The translations under genes were made by a program, and so were the position numbers. Positions 17,608-26,868 of a DNA stretch of 64,000 nucleotides are shown here, in pieces. Each line of letters begins with the position of its first letter. Within the stretch, counting starts at the first letter, position 1. The notes below the pieces were generated by a model. It was not told the origin of the DNA. It did no database searches and saw only the letters and a program-made list of their open reading frames with translations. Origin of the DNA: Lacrimispora indolis DSM 755 (lineage in GTDB: Bacteria; Bacillota; Clostridia; Lachnospirales; Lachnospiraceae); assembly GCF_000526995.1 (NCBI RefSeq), contig NZ_AZUI01000001.1:5560001-5624000 (forward strand), in the 5' to 3' direction.

Positions 17608-18254
17608 AGCGGGTATTTGGTATTTTTGAAGCTGTCTTTGATATGCTGTATCTCATTACCGCCTTTACCCTCAGTCTTATGCTGCTTTTAACCAGATCCG
17701 CCAGCAGCGTTTCCATGCTTGCCGGTATGATGGCTTTGATTTTAGTCTGCGGCGATGCCTTTCACCTTTTGCCCCGCATGATGGTAATCATCACCCATCA
17801 AGAGGAACGGCTGCTTGAGGCTCTTGGCCATGGAAAGCAGATCACCTCAATCACAATGACCGTGTTTTATCTGTTTCTATGGCAAATCGGACTCCTTATT
17901 TTCTCCCCAAAGGGCATAAGCTTCTGGTCCTGCCTGATCTATTTTCTGGCTGCTGTTCGGATTCTGCTGTGCCTTCTGCCACATAACAAATGGCAGGAAA
18001 GACATCCCCCGGTCAGCTGGGGAATCTTCCGCAACGTGCCTTTTTTTCTATTGGGTACCATGGTTGCAGGATTGTTCTTTCTGCAAAGAAGCATAACGCC
18101 GGGTCTTGGCTTCATGTGGCTTGCCATTATCCTCAGCTTTGTTTTTTATCTTCCGGTAGTGCTCTGGTCCAGCCGGAATCCCAAAATAGGCATGCTGATG
18201 CTGCCAAAAACATGCGTTTATTTATGGATGCTGGTCATGTGCCTATCCTTGTGA
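17604..18254 (+). CDS. Multi-spanning membrane protein of unknown function
   Basis: A 216-residue protein with about seven hydrophobic helices (MLYLITAFTLSLMLLL; MLAGMMALILVCGDAFHLLP; MTVFYLFLWQIGLLIF; WSCLIYFLAAVRILLCLLP; FFLLGTMVAGLFFL; LGFMWLAIILSFVFYLPVVLW; TCVYLWMLVMCLSL). The start codon overlaps the DUF454 stop (ATGA). I recognise no catalytic motif. Position between DUF454 and DUF4491 genes suggests a joint membrane role. Confidence 0.7.
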   Translation: MKRVFGIFEAVFDMLYLITAFTLSLMLLLTRSASSVSMLAGMMALILVCGDAFHLLPRMMVIITHQEERLLEALGHGKQITSITMTVFYLFLWQIGLLIFSPKGISFWSCLIYFLAAVRILLCLLPHNKWQERHPPVSWGIFRNVPFFLLGTMVAGLFFLQRSITPGLGFMWLAIILSFVFYLPVVLWSSRNPKIGMLMLPKTCVYLWMLVMCLSL

Positions 18255-18292
18255 ACTGCAATCCTTCATAAAAAATAAAAAGGAGTGATCTT

Positions 18293-18586
18293 GTGATGCT
18301 TTGGTCAGGAGTAATAATCGGCGCTATTTCATTTCTTATTATCGGTATCTTTCATCCGATCGTGATTCATTGCCAATACTATTTTACGGATCGGATATGG
18401 CCTGTCTTTCTAATCGGAGGACTCATTTTTTGTGCATTGTCACTGTTCGCCCATCAAATCATCTTATCAGCCACATTGGCGGTAACAGGTTTCACCATGC
18501 TTTGGAGCATCGGAGAGCTTAAGGAGCAAACCAAGCGGGTGCAAAAAGGCTGGTTTCCTGAAAATCCCAATCGTGTCAAAAAGTAA
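18293..18586 (+). CDS. DUF4491 small membrane protein
   Basis: A 97-residue protein with hydrophobic helices at about 4-22, 36-52 and 58-75. It carries the family pattern IGIFHPIVIHCQYYF near the N-terminus and the tail WSIGELKEQ-x4-VQKGWFPENPNR. Either GTG 18293 or ATG 18296 can be the start; AGGAG is about 8-11 nt upstream. The function is unknown. It follows the two membrane genes by 38 nt and precedes catalase by 62 nt, so the four may form one transcript. Confidence 0.8.
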   Translation: MMLWSGVIIGAISFLIIGIFHPIVIHCQYYFTDRIWPVFLIGGLIFCALSLFAHQIILSATLAVTGFTMLWSIGELKEQTKRVQKGWFPENPNRVKK

Positions 18587-18648
18587 CCTTTCCCACAGGT
18601 ATTCATTTGGTATTTACATAAAAATAAAAAATAGAAAGGAGTTTTATC

Positions 18649-20166
18649 ATGAACGACGAGTACAAGAAATTAACCAATGAAGTTGGTGCTCCAGTAGCTG
18701 ATAATGAGAACGCCCTCACAGCTGGCCCCCGGGGACCTGTGGTAATGCAGGACGTATGGCTGATGGAAAAGATGGCCCACTTCAACCGCGAGGTTATCCC
18801 TGAACGCCGCATGCATGCAAAGGGCTGGGGTGCTTACGGCAAATTAACCGTTACCCATGACATCTCCCAATATACCAAGGCCAAGGTTCTGCAGCCCGGT
18901 GCTGAGACCGAATTATTCCTTCGCTTCTCCACAGTTGCAGGTGAGAGGGGGGCCGCTGACTGCGAACGGGACATCCGCGGTGTGGCTGTTAAGTTCTACA
19001 CAGAGGAAGGGAACTGGGACTTAGTCGGCAATAACACCCCCACCTTCTTCATCCGTGATGTACATAATTTCTCCGATTTAAACCGTGCCGTAAAGCGAGA
19101 CCCGCGCACCGGCCGCCGTTCCGCCCAGAATAACTGGGACTTCTGGACGCTGCTGCCTGAATGCTTTCATCAGATCACCGTGGTTATGAGCGACCGGGGC
19201 ATTCCTGCTTCCTTCCGCAACATGCATTTCTTCGGCGAACACACCTTTTCCTTTTACAATGAAAAGAATGAGCGTTTTTGGTGCAAGTTCCATTTCAAGA
19301 CCCAGCAGGGCATTAAAAACTTAAGCAACGAAGAAGCCGCCAAGATCAATGGCATGGACCGGGAATACCATGGAAAGGATTTATATGAAGCAATTGAGCG
19401 GGGCGATTTCCCCAAATGGACCATGTATGTGCAAATCATGACTGAGGAACAGGCCAAAAACCATTACGAGAATCCCTTTGACATTACGAAAATCTGGCGC
19501 CACAGGGAGTATCCCCTTATAGAAGTCGGCGAACTGGAGCTAAACCGGAATCCGGAAAACTTTTTTGCGGAGGTGGAGCAGTCCGCCTTTACTCCTGCTC
19601 ACGTGGTTCCCGGCATCGGCTTTAGTCCGGACCGATTCCTTCAGGGACGGTTATTCTCTTACGGCGATGCACAACGTTACCGCCTGGGCGTAAACCACAA
19701 TCAAATCCCGGTGAACCGTGCCAAGGTGGAAGTCAATGAGTATCACCGTGACGGCTCAATGCGTGTGGACGGCAACTACGGCGGCGCTCCTGCGTATTCT
19801 CCCAACAGCTACGGTGCCTGGACTGCCCAGCCTGAAGTTATGGAACCGCCTCTGGATCTGGAAGGCGCCATGTACCGTTACGACCCAAAGGATGACCCAA
19901 CAGATGACTGCTTCCGTGCCGGCGGTGATTTATGGCGCGTACTGACGGAAGAAAAGAAACAGATCCTCATTGAAAATACTGCTGGAGATATAGCTCCTGT
20001 CACAGAGAATATCAAATACCGTCATGCGGTCCACTGCTATCTGGCTGATCCTGAGTATGGAGAGCGCTTTACAAAAGCTGCAGGTCTGTCCATGGATAAG
20101 GTCATGGAGCTTTCCAGGCTGGACAATAACGGCCTGATTCAGGCGACGCTTCCCAGTGCGATGTAA
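18649..20166 (+). CDS. katA: Monofunctional heme catalase
   Basis: A 505-residue clade-3-size catalase that dismutates hydrogen peroxide in the cytoplasm. The distal His is H56 in [12 protein letters not shown], the distal Asn is N129 in [11 protein letters not shown], and the proximal Tyr ligand is Y338 in [14 protein letters not shown]. All catalytic residues are present and the frame is intact. AAAGGAG precedes the ATG. The presence of a full heme catalase beside PFOR suggests exposure to oxygen; heme must be made or acquired, and only hemB of that pathway is in this window. No PerR box could be identified by eye in the short upstream gap. Confidence 0.95.
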   Translation: MNDEYKKLTNEVGAPVADNENALTAGPRGPVVMQDVWLMEKMAHFNREVIPERRMHAKGWGAYGKLTVTHDISQYTKAKVLQPGAETELFLRFSTVAGERGAADCERDIRGVAVKFYTEEGNWDLVGNNTPTFFIRDVHNFSDLNRAVKRDPRTGRRSAQNNWDFWTLLPECFHQITVVMSDRGIPASFRNMHFFGEHTFSFYNEKNERFWCKFHFKTQQGIKNLSNEEAAKINGMDREYHGKDLYEAIERGDFPKWTMYVQIMTEEQAKNHYENPFDITKIWRHREYPLIEVGELELNRNPENFFAEVEQSAFTPAHVVPGIGFSPDRFLQGRLFSYGDAQRYRLGVNHNQIPVNRAKVEVNEYHRDGSMRVDGNYGGAPAYSPNSYGAWTAQPEVMEPPLDLEGAMYRYDPKDDPTDDCFRAGGDLWRVLTEEKKQILIENTAGDIAPVTENIKYRHAVHCYLADPEYGERFTKAAGLSMDKVMELSRLDNNGLIQATLPSAM

Positions 20167-20230
20167 CCAGATTTCTGCCAGATAAACGTATAAGTTAACA
20201 ATGGATCATTATCCTTGCTCAACGTAAATA

Positions 20231-20275
20231 AAATAAGGGAGAGAATCCGCAAAATCCGGATTCCCTCCCTTATTT
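20231..20275. terminator. Bidirectional terminator between catalase and pyruvate:ferredoxin oxidoreductase genes
   Basis: AAATAAGGGAGAGAATCCG (20231-20249) pairs with CGGATTCCCTCCCTTATTT (20257-20275) with one G-U pair. T runs follow on the plus strand and T-rich sequence on the minus strand. Confidence 0.85.
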
Positions 20276-20316
20276 TTTCATGTATGCTGTATATGAAAAA
20301 ACAGATAGTGAAACTT

Positions 20317-20342
20317 ACGCCCGGATTTTCTCATCCGGGCGT
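20317..20342. terminator. Second hairpin downstream of pyruvate:ferredoxin oxidoreductase
   Basis: ACGCCCGGA (20317-20325) pairs perfectly with TCCGGGCGT (20334-20342). ATTTT follows on the plus strand, and there is no proper T run on the minus strand, so it may act as an mRNA 3' stabiliser. Confidence 0.5.
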
Positions 20343-20376
20343 ATTTTAGATTACTATTAAATAATTATTTAGCCAA

Positions 20377-23300
20377 TTAGTCATTACCGTATAAAGTAAC
20401 CAGTTTTCTCAGGTATTCGTACCTGTCTTTTGCATCTGCCTCATTCCTTGCGAACAATTCAGCTGCTCTCTCAGGGTTCTTCATTGCTAAGGAAGCGTAA
20501 CGAACCTCACCCTTTAAGAAATCCTGATATCCTTCTAATACAGGAGCCTTGCTGTCTAAGGTGAACTTCTTCTCAGCAGCTGGATTGTAACGGAAGTTGT
20601 TCCAGTAACCGCACTCTACAGCCAGCTTCTCTTCTGTCTGAGCCTTGGACATGCCCTTCTTGATACCATGGCTGATACAAGGAGCATAAGCGATGATCAG
20701 AGATGGTCCCGGATATGCCTCTGCTTCGGAGATTGCCTTAACAGTCTGTGCATAATCAGCGCCCATGGCGATCTGTGCCACATATACATAGCCATAGCTC
20801 ATAGCGATGCTTGCTAAGTCTTTCTTTCTTGTTTCCTTACCGCCTGCAGCGAACTGTGCAACAGCACCTGTCTTGGTAGCCTTGGAAGACTGACCGCCGG
20901 TATTGGAATAGATCTCTGTATCGAATACCATAACGTTGATATCCCTGCCGCTTGCAAGAACATGATCAACGCCGCCGAAGCCGATATCATATGCCCAGCC
21001 GTCGCCGCCGAATACCCACTGAGATTTCTTAGCCAGGAAATCCTTATCCTTAAGGATCGCCTTGCAGGTATCACATTCAACGCCCTCTATTGCTGCAATT
21101 AACTTATCAGTTGCAGAACCGTTGGTTGAACCTGACTCAAAGGTATCCAGATATTCCTTGCAGGCTGCCTTGATTTCATCAGAAGCCTTTTCGGAATTCA
21201 GAAGCTCTTCAACCTTTGCCTTTAAGCCGCCTCTGATGGCGCTCTGAGCCAGCATCATACCGTAACCGAACTCGGCATTGTCCTCAAATAAAGAGTTTGC
21301 CCATGCAGGGCCCTGTCCCTTTGCATTTACGGTGTAAGGTGTGGATGGAGAAGAGTTGCCCCAGATGGAAGTACATCCGGTTGCATTTGCAATATACATT
21401 CTGTCACCGAATAACTGTGTGATCAGTTTTGCATAAGGTGTCTCGCCGCAGCCTGCACATGCTCCTGAGAACTCAAGAAGGGGTTTCTTGAACTGGCTGC
21501 CCTTAACGGTGTTTTCTTTAAACTTATCGATAACTTCCTGCTTGATCGGAAGTGTCTGGCCGAAATCAAATACTTTCTGCTTCTCTGCGCAGTTTTCTTC
21601 CATGTTGACCATAACAAGAGCTTTCTCACCCTTCTTTCCTGGACATACGTTTGCACAGGAACCGCAGCCTGTACAGTCAAATGCGGATACGGTCACAGCG
21701 AACTGATATCCCGGCATACCTGTCATTGGAAGGGTCTTCATCTCCTCAGGTTTTGCTGCTGCTTCTTCTTCAGTCAGAGCAATGGAACGGATAACAGCGT
21801 GAGGACATACATAGGAACAGAAGTTACACTGGATACAGTTTTCCGGAACCCAGCCTGGGATGGTAACTGCAATACCGCGCTTCTCGTATGCGGCTGAGCC
21901 GGATGGTGTGGAACCGTTAACATAATCGCTGAATGCGGATACTGGCAGGGAATTTCCTTCCTGTGCGTTTACCTTGGACTGAACGTTATTAACGAAATCA
22001 ACAACATCTTTTCTGCCTTCTGTGATGAACTTATAATCAAGTCCTTCATCCTCGCAGTTTTTCCAGCTTTCCGGAACTTCTACCTTAACAACGCCTTTCG
22101 CACCTGCATCAATAGCTGCCCAGTTCTTCATGACGATTTCTTCGCCCTTGCGTCCGTAGGTTGCCTTTGCAGCTGCCTTCATCAGTTCGTTTGCCTTTTC
22201 GGAAGGAATGATTCCGGTCAGTTCAAAGAATGCGGACTGAAGGATGGTGTTGATACGGGTCTGTCCCATTCCGGTCTCAATACCGATCTTCACACCGTCG
22301 ATGGTGTAGAACTTGATGTTGTGGTCAGCGATATATTTCTTCACCTGTCCTGGCAGATGCTTCTCAAGACCAGCTGCATCCCATGGGCAGTTCAGTAAGA
22401 AGACACCGCCGTCAACCAGTTCCTGAACCATATTGTACTTGCGGATATAAGCCGGATTATGGCATGCCACAAAGTTAGCCTGGCGGATTAAATAGGTGGA
22501 TTTGATCGGCTTGTGTCCGAAGCGTAAGTGAGACATGGTAACGCCGCCGGACTTCTTGGAGTCATAATCAAAATAAGCCTGCGCGTACATATCCGTGTTG
22601 TCGCCGATGATCTTAATGGAGTTCTTGTTAGCGCCTACGGTACCATCTGCACCAAGACCCCAGAACTTGCAGTTTGTGGTTCCTTCCGGTGTTGTAACGA
22701 TCGGTGTACCTGTCTCAAGAGAGAGATGGGTCACATCATCGATAATACCGATGGTAAACGGTGTTTTCTCCTTGTTGTTATAAACAGCAACAATCTGAGT
22801 CGGTGTTGTATCCTTGGAACCTAAGCCGTAGCGTCCGGTTAAAACCTTCACCTGATCGAACTTTGTTCCCTTAAGTGCTGCAACAACGTCAAGGTATAAA
22901 GGCTCACCAATGGAACCTGGCTCTTTTGTTCTGTCTAATACGGAAATCGTCTTTACGGTATCCGGGATAGCTTCAATGAAAGCTTCTACACAGAACGGAC
23001 GGTATAAGCGGACTTTCACCACACCTACCTTATTGCCTGATGCCAGCAGATAGTCAAGAGTTTCCTCAATGGTATCGTTTACGGAACCCATGGAAATGAT
23101 CACATGTTCTGCATCAGGAGCTCCATAATAGTTGAATAATTTATAATCGGTTCCGATCTTTGCATTGACCTTGTCCATATATTTCTGAACGATTGCAGGC
23201 AGTGCTTCATAATACGGGTTGCAAGCCTCTCTTGCCTGGAAGAAGATATCAGGGTTCTGTGCGGAGCCTCTTAATTCCGGATGGTTTGGATTTAAAGCGC

Positions 23301-23916
23301 GATGACGGAATTCGTCGATCGCATCCATGCTTACCATCTCTTTTAAATCTTCATAATCCCAGGTTTCGATCTTCTGGATCTCGTGGGATGTGCGGAAACC
23401 GTCGAAGAAGTTAATAAACGGTACCTTGCCTTCAAGAGCTGCCATATGAGCAACCGGAGTCAAGTCCATAACTTCCTGTACGCTGGATTCGCATAACATG
23501 GCACAGCCTGTCTGGCGGCATGCGTATACGTCGGAGTGGTCACCAAAGATAGATAAAGCATGGCTGGCAACTGCACGTGCCGATACGTGGATTACACCTG
23601 GTAACTGCTCGCCTGCGATTTTATAAAGATTCGGGATCATCAGTAAAAGACCCTGGGAAGCTGTATAAGTGGTGGTCAGCGCACCTGCTGATAAGGAACC
23701 GTGTACTGCACCTGCTGCACCTGCCTCGGACTGCATCTCCGTAATCTGTACTGTCTGACCGAAGATATTGGTTCTTCCGTCTGTTGCCCATTCATCCGTT
23801 GCTTCAGCCATAGGTGAAGATGGGGTGATCGGATAGATAGCCGCTACATCAGTAAATGCGTATGACGCATGAGCTGCTGCATGGTTTCCATCCATGGTTT
23901 TCATTTTTCTTGCCAT
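20377..23916 (-). CDS. nifJ: Pyruvate:ferredoxin (flavodoxin) oxidoreductase, single chain
   Basis: A 1179-residue homodimeric-type PFOR, converting pyruvate + CoA to acetyl-CoA + CO2 while reducing ferredoxin. The N-terminal domain I begins GNHAAAHASYAFTDVAAIYPITPSSPMAE (pyruvate-binding; quoted in parts: YPITPSSPMAE). The central 2x[4Fe-4S] insert has C-I-Q-C-N-F-C-S-Y-V-C-P and C-T-G-C-G-S-C-A-N-V-C-P. The TPP domain has CAGCGETPY (proximal cluster Cys), GDGWAYDIGFGG and NTGGQSSKAT. Length matches the family (about 1170-1200). A sigma-A promoter and AGGAGG site precede it. It is the central fermentation enzyme of this anaerobe and is transcribed alone. Confidence 0.97.
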   Translation of the reverse strand: MARKMKTMDGNHAAAHASYAFTDVAAIYPITPSSPMAEATDEWATDGRTNIFGQTVQITEMQSEAGAAGAVHGSLSAGALTTTYTASQGLLLMIPNLYKIAGEQLPGVIHVSARAVASHALSIFGDHSDVYACRQTGCAMLCESSVQEVMDLTPVAHMAALEGKVPFINFFDGFRTSHEIQKIETWDYEDLKEMVSMDAIDEFRHRALNPNHPELRGSAQNPDIFFQAREACNPYYEALPAIVQKYMDKVNAKIGTDYKLFNYYGAPDAEHVIISMGSVNDTIEETLDYLLASGNKVGVVKVRLYRPFCVEAFIEAIPDTVKTISVLDRTKEPGSIGEPLYLDVVAALKGTKFDQVKVLTGRYGLGSKDTTPTQIVAVYNNKEKTPFTIGIIDDVTHLSLETGTPIVTTPEGTTNCKFWGLGADGTVGANKNSIKIIGDNTDMYAQAYFDYDSKKSGGVTMSHLRFGHKPIKSTYLIRQANFVACHNPAYIRKYNMVQELVDGGVFLLNCPWDAAGLEKHLPGQVKKYIADHNIKFYTIDGVKIGIETGMGQTRINTILQSAFFELTGIIPSEKANELMKAAAKATYGRKGEEIVMKNWAAIDAGAKGVVKVEVPESWKNCEDEGLDYKFITEGRKDVVDFVNNVQSKVNAQEGNSLPVSAFSDYVNGSTPSGSAAYEKRGIAVTIPGWVPENCIQCNFCSYVCPHAVIRSIALTEEEAAAKPEEMKTLPMTGMPGYQFAVTVSAFDCTGCGSCANVCPGKKGEKALVMVNMEENCAEKQKVFDFGQTLPIKQEVIDKFKENTVKGSQFKKPLLEFSGACAGCGETPYAKLITQLFGDRMYIANATGCTSIWGNSSPSTPYTVNAKGQGPAWANSLFEDNAEFGYGMMLAQSAIRGGLKAKVEELLNSEKASDEIKAACKEYLDTFESGSTNGSATDKLIAAIEGVECDTCKAILKDKDFLAKKSQWVFGGDGWAYDIGFGGVDHVLASGRDINVMVFDTEIYSNTGGQSSKATKTGAVAQFAAGGKETRKKDLASIAMSYGYVYVAQIAMGADYAQTVKAISEAEAYPGPSLIIAYAPCISHGIKKGMSKAQTEEKLAVECGYWNNFRYNPAAEKKFTLDSKAPVLEGYQDFLKGEVRYASLAMKNPERAAELFARNEADAKDRYEYLRKLVTLYGND

Positions 23917-23986
23917 TATTGATTTCCTCCTGCAAATGTGAATAATGTATAAATTGGTTCCCGTATAGGGAAAGTGACCTTACATT

Positions 23987-24014
23987 ATTATAACAATTAT
24001 TCAACAATTTGCAA
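23987..24014 (-). promoter_or_regulatory. Sigma-A promoter of the pyruvate:ferredoxin oxidoreductase gene
   Basis: On the minus strand TTGCAA (24014-24009), 16 bp, TATAAT (23992-23987). The 5' leader of about 65 nt includes a short TTCCC/GGGAA hairpin near 23958-23972. Confidence 0.65.
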
Positions 24015-24059
24015 ATATTAAAACAGGAAATTTAAGTATTATTTTCGAAACAATCCGAT

Positions 24060-24093
24060 AAAAAGGGACTGGAACGAATAATCTGTCCAGTCC
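24060..24093 (-). terminator. Terminator of the VanW/G5 gene
   Basis: GGACTGGA (24066-24073) pairs with TCCAGTCC (24086-24093). On the minus strand CTTTTT follows. It lies 21 nt after the stop codon. Confidence 0.75.
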
Positions 24094-24113
24094 TGTCTGA
24101 TTTTAATCTGTTT

Positions 24114-25832
24114 TTAGTTGAATGGGTTTGGAGGAATTACATTCTGGCCTCCGTCACCATCTGCCGCTTCTGTGGTAGAAGAAGGTCCCTGAGTCTGGGA
24201 AGGTTGGGTTTCCGTTGTTCCCGGTCCCTGAGGTCCGCCGGAATTTCCGTCTGGCTCATTGCCGTTGGGAGCGGTGGTTTCCCCGCTTCCCGGGGATTCT
24301 GCCGGACTGCTTTCAGCAGCGGAGCCGGCCGGATCCGTGGCCGGAATGACGACTCCTGATTGGTTCCGTTTGATGGTCGCCGGTTTTCCCCGGTAGGTGC
24401 TGTTATGCAAAAGCTCATCGCTTACTACAACGCCGTTCTTTTTAGTAACTAAGTTAGTTACCCAGCGGCTTCCCTTGGTCTCTGCCTTAACGATCTTTTC
24501 CTCTCCAAGCTGAAGGGTCTGATCCTCCTCATAGACCGGTGCGGGAGCATCTAACTCCGCTGTTTTCTTTGATGTCATGGACAAGGTAACGCCCTCCTCC
24601 AGAATCGGGATCCCTACAATGGAGATTTTTAACTTCCTGTCAGCAAAGCTGGTCCTGATGGCAATGGCTGTGGAAGAATTATTGACAAACTTCATATCAG
24701 GCCCGCCGTAGCTGACCATGGCATCTTCCCCCGGTGTTACATAGGAAGGTTCATAGCTGTGGGCATGGCGCTCCGTAGTGGAAAGCCCTGCAAATACAAC
24801 CGCATTATATAAGGTGGAAGACACCTGGCATACGCCTCCGCCGGGTTCTTCGATCAATTCTCCGTTTAAATATGCGCCTGCCGGACGGTATCCCTTTGCA
24901 GTGGAACGTTCCCCTGTGGCCTTATTGAAGGAAAACTCTTCTCCTGGTTGAAGGATCAGGCCGTTTAAAGAATCAGAAGCCAGCTCAATATTCTTATTCC
25001 TGTCACTATTGGTTGTTGTTGTCGTTGTATAAGTGCCGATGACCTTATACATCTCCTTTGCCTGGGCCTCGGTTATCTTAGGAGCGACTTCCTTGCCTGT
25101 GGCCTGAATGTCTGCCTGGAAATTCTTGGCCTGAAGCTGTGCCATGATATCAGATGCCAGCTTCTCCTGATCGATCACTACTCCGTTTTTCTCTCCGGAA
25201 TAAATAAACTTTCCGGTATTTTTATCAAATCCTGATATGGAGCCGTTTTTAGCTGCCACATCCCATTTTCCTGCAATGGCTTCTACTTCGGCCTGAACAT
25301 CCTCTTCCAGTCCGTCGAAGTCAATGGTATAGCTTTCCTTTGGTTCTCCTGAATATATCTCATCAAGCAGGGCATCCACTTTTTTATCCATCAGGTTCTT
25401 AAGCTCGTATTGCTCCTGATTATAGGTGACCTTCATCCCCCACGGGTATTGTTTATCAATAGCTTCTTTGGCTTCTTCCCTGGACATGCCGGTGATGGTT
25501 ATCCCATCCACTTTAACTTCCTTCTTCAGTTCCGGCTCCGAAACGGTTGTGGTATTTGCCTCCGCCTCCTTAGCTTTGCTTCCTCCAATAACCTTCATGG
25601 CAGCCATGATGCAGATAAAGGCGGCAACGGCCAGAATGATCCCCAGAAGTATCTTTGTGACGCTGTACTGAGGCCCTCTCTTTCTTTTCTTTCCCCGCCT
25701 CTGCTGATAGGGGCTGCCCGTTCTGTAGGCCTGTCCTGTTCTGCGGCCTGCTTCCGATGCACTTTTACTGCTGACCTTCCGGGAAGAATTGGTTCTTCCC
25801 CCACCTCTTTGTCTGTTATCTATCTGATTCAT
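24114..25832 (-). CDS. Membrane-anchored VanW / G5 cell-wall protein
   Basis: About 572 residues from the ATG at 25832 (AAAGGTGA upstream; the GTG at 25841 lies within that site). A basic, Arg/Ser/Gly-rich cytoplasmic head of about 58 residues precedes one transmembrane helix (ILLGIILAVAAFICIMAAM). An extracellular peptidoglycan-binding-4-like region follows (VDGITITGMSREEAKEAI ...). The VanW domain is about 275-410, with LQPGEEFSFN, GYRPAGAYL and EEPGGGVCQVSSTLYNA. A G5-like domain follows (LQLGEEKIVKAETKGSRW). The last 80 residues are Ser/Pro/Gly/Thr low complexity. Proteins of this architecture (YoaR type) sit in the cell envelope; VanW's own role is unknown. Confidence 0.85.
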   Translation of the reverse strand: MNQIDNRQRGGGRTNSSRKVSSKSASEAGRRTGQAYRTGSPYQQRRGKKRKRGPQYSVTKILLGIILAVAAFICIMAAMKVIGGSKAKEAEANTTTVSEPELKKEVKVDGITITGMSREEAKEAIDKQYPWGMKVTYNQEQYELKNLMDKKVDALLDEIYSGEPKESYTIDFDGLEEDVQAEVEAIAGKWDVAAKNGSISGFDKNTGKFIYSGEKNGVVIDQEKLASDIMAQLQAKNFQADIQATGKEVAPKITEAQAKEMYKVIGTYTTTTTTNSDRNKNIELASDSLNGLILQPGEEFSFNKATGERSTAKGYRPAGAYLNGELIEEPGGGVCQVSSTLYNAVVFAGLSTTERHAHSYEPSYVTPGEDAMVSYGGPDMKFVNNSSTAIAIRTSFADRKLKISIVGIPILEEGVTLSMTSKKTAELDAPAPVYEEDQTLQLGEEKIVKAETKGSRWVTNLVTKKNGVVVSDELLHNSTYRGKPATIKRNQSGVVIPATDPAGSAAESSPAESPGSGETTAPNGNEPDGNSGGPQGPGTTETQPSQTQGPSSTTEAADGDGGQNVIPPNPFN

Positions 25833-26013
25833 TAACTTCACCTTTTTACATGATTTTGTAGCTTTACACTGAGTAGTATACCATACTTTGTGGGAAATGC
25901 TATTACGATTTTATGAATTTTCTTAATTATTTTTCGCGTTTTTTCTACATTTTACAGATTAAAAAAAACATGTTACTATAGTGTTACCAAACTATTTCTT
26001 TTTGGAGGTTTCT

Positions 26014-26868
26014 ATGAAATTTGTCGATTTGCATGTTCATTCCAATGCTTCGGATGGCACCTTCACTCCCTCCGAAGTGGTGGCTCTGGCCGCAGAAAAG
26101 GGACTTGCGGCCATTGCACTGACCGATCACGATACCATTGACGGCATTTCGGAAGCACAGGCCGCTGCCGCCGGCCTTCCCATTGAGATCATTCCGGGGA
26201 TCGAACTCTCCTGTGTTTACCAGGGCGAAGAAATTCATATTCTGGGACTTTTTGTCGATCCGACAGACCGGGAATTTATCTCTGAAACAGATGCTCTTAA
26301 GGAAATCCGGAAAAAAAGGAACGAAGAAATAATACGCCGCTTCCAAAATGCCGGCATTTCCATCACACTGGAAGAGGTGATGGCAGGAAATCCTGACACA
26401 GTCATAACCCGTGCCCACTTTGCCCGGATCCTTCTTGAAAAGGGCTATGTAAAGAACATGGACCAGGCATTTAAAAAATATTTAGACTACAGCGGCCCTT
26501 ACTGCCCCCGCAAAGAAAAGATCACTCCGGAGCACGCCATGAAGATCCTTACAAGCTGTAAGGCTTCCCCTGTTTTGGCCCATCCATACCAGTATCACCT
26601 GGGAGATAAAAAAACAGAAGAACTGGTCCGCTATTTAAAGGAGCTGGGACTTCACGGACTGGAGGTCTATCACTCTTCCAACAACCAGTATGAAAGCGGC
26701 AAGCTGAAAAAACTGGCCATACAGTATGACCTTTTTCCCACAGGCGGCTCAGACTTTCACGGAAGCAACAAACCTGATATCAGCTTGGGAGCCGGACGGG
26801 GAGGTCTTCGGATATCCGTTCTTCTTCTTGATGACATCAAGAGGATACGGCGGGAAAAGGGGCTATAA
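26014..26868 (+). CDS. PHP-domain phosphoesterase
   Basis: A 284-residue protein with the PHP metal sites: D-L-H-V-H-S-N-A-S-D-G (His7, His9, Asp14), ALTDHDTIDG, GIELSC, a central ITRAHFAR, LAHPYQY and GGSDFHGS. The closest described relatives are YciV/RNase AM and 3',5'-nucleoside bisphosphate phosphatases, which hydrolyse pAp-type nucleotides or trim short RNAs. The precise substrate here is inferred. GGAGG 8 nt upstream of ATG 26014 fixes the start; an in-frame start 11 codons earlier has no site. The stop codon abuts the convergent hemB stop with no gap and no terminator. Confidence 0.85.
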   Translation: MKFVDLHVHSNASDGTFTPSEVVALAAEKGLAAIALTDHDTIDGISEAQAAAAGLPIEIIPGIELSCVYQGEEIHILGLFVDPTDREFISETDALKEIRKKRNEEIIRRFQNAGISITLEEVMAGNPDTVITRAHFARILLEKGYVKNMDQAFKKYLDYSGPYCPRKEKITPEHAMKILTSCKASPVLAHPYQYHLGDKKTEELVRYLKELGLHGLEVYHSSNNQYESGKLKKLAIQYDLFPTGGSDFHGSNKPDISLGAGRGGLRISVLLLDDIKRIRREKGL

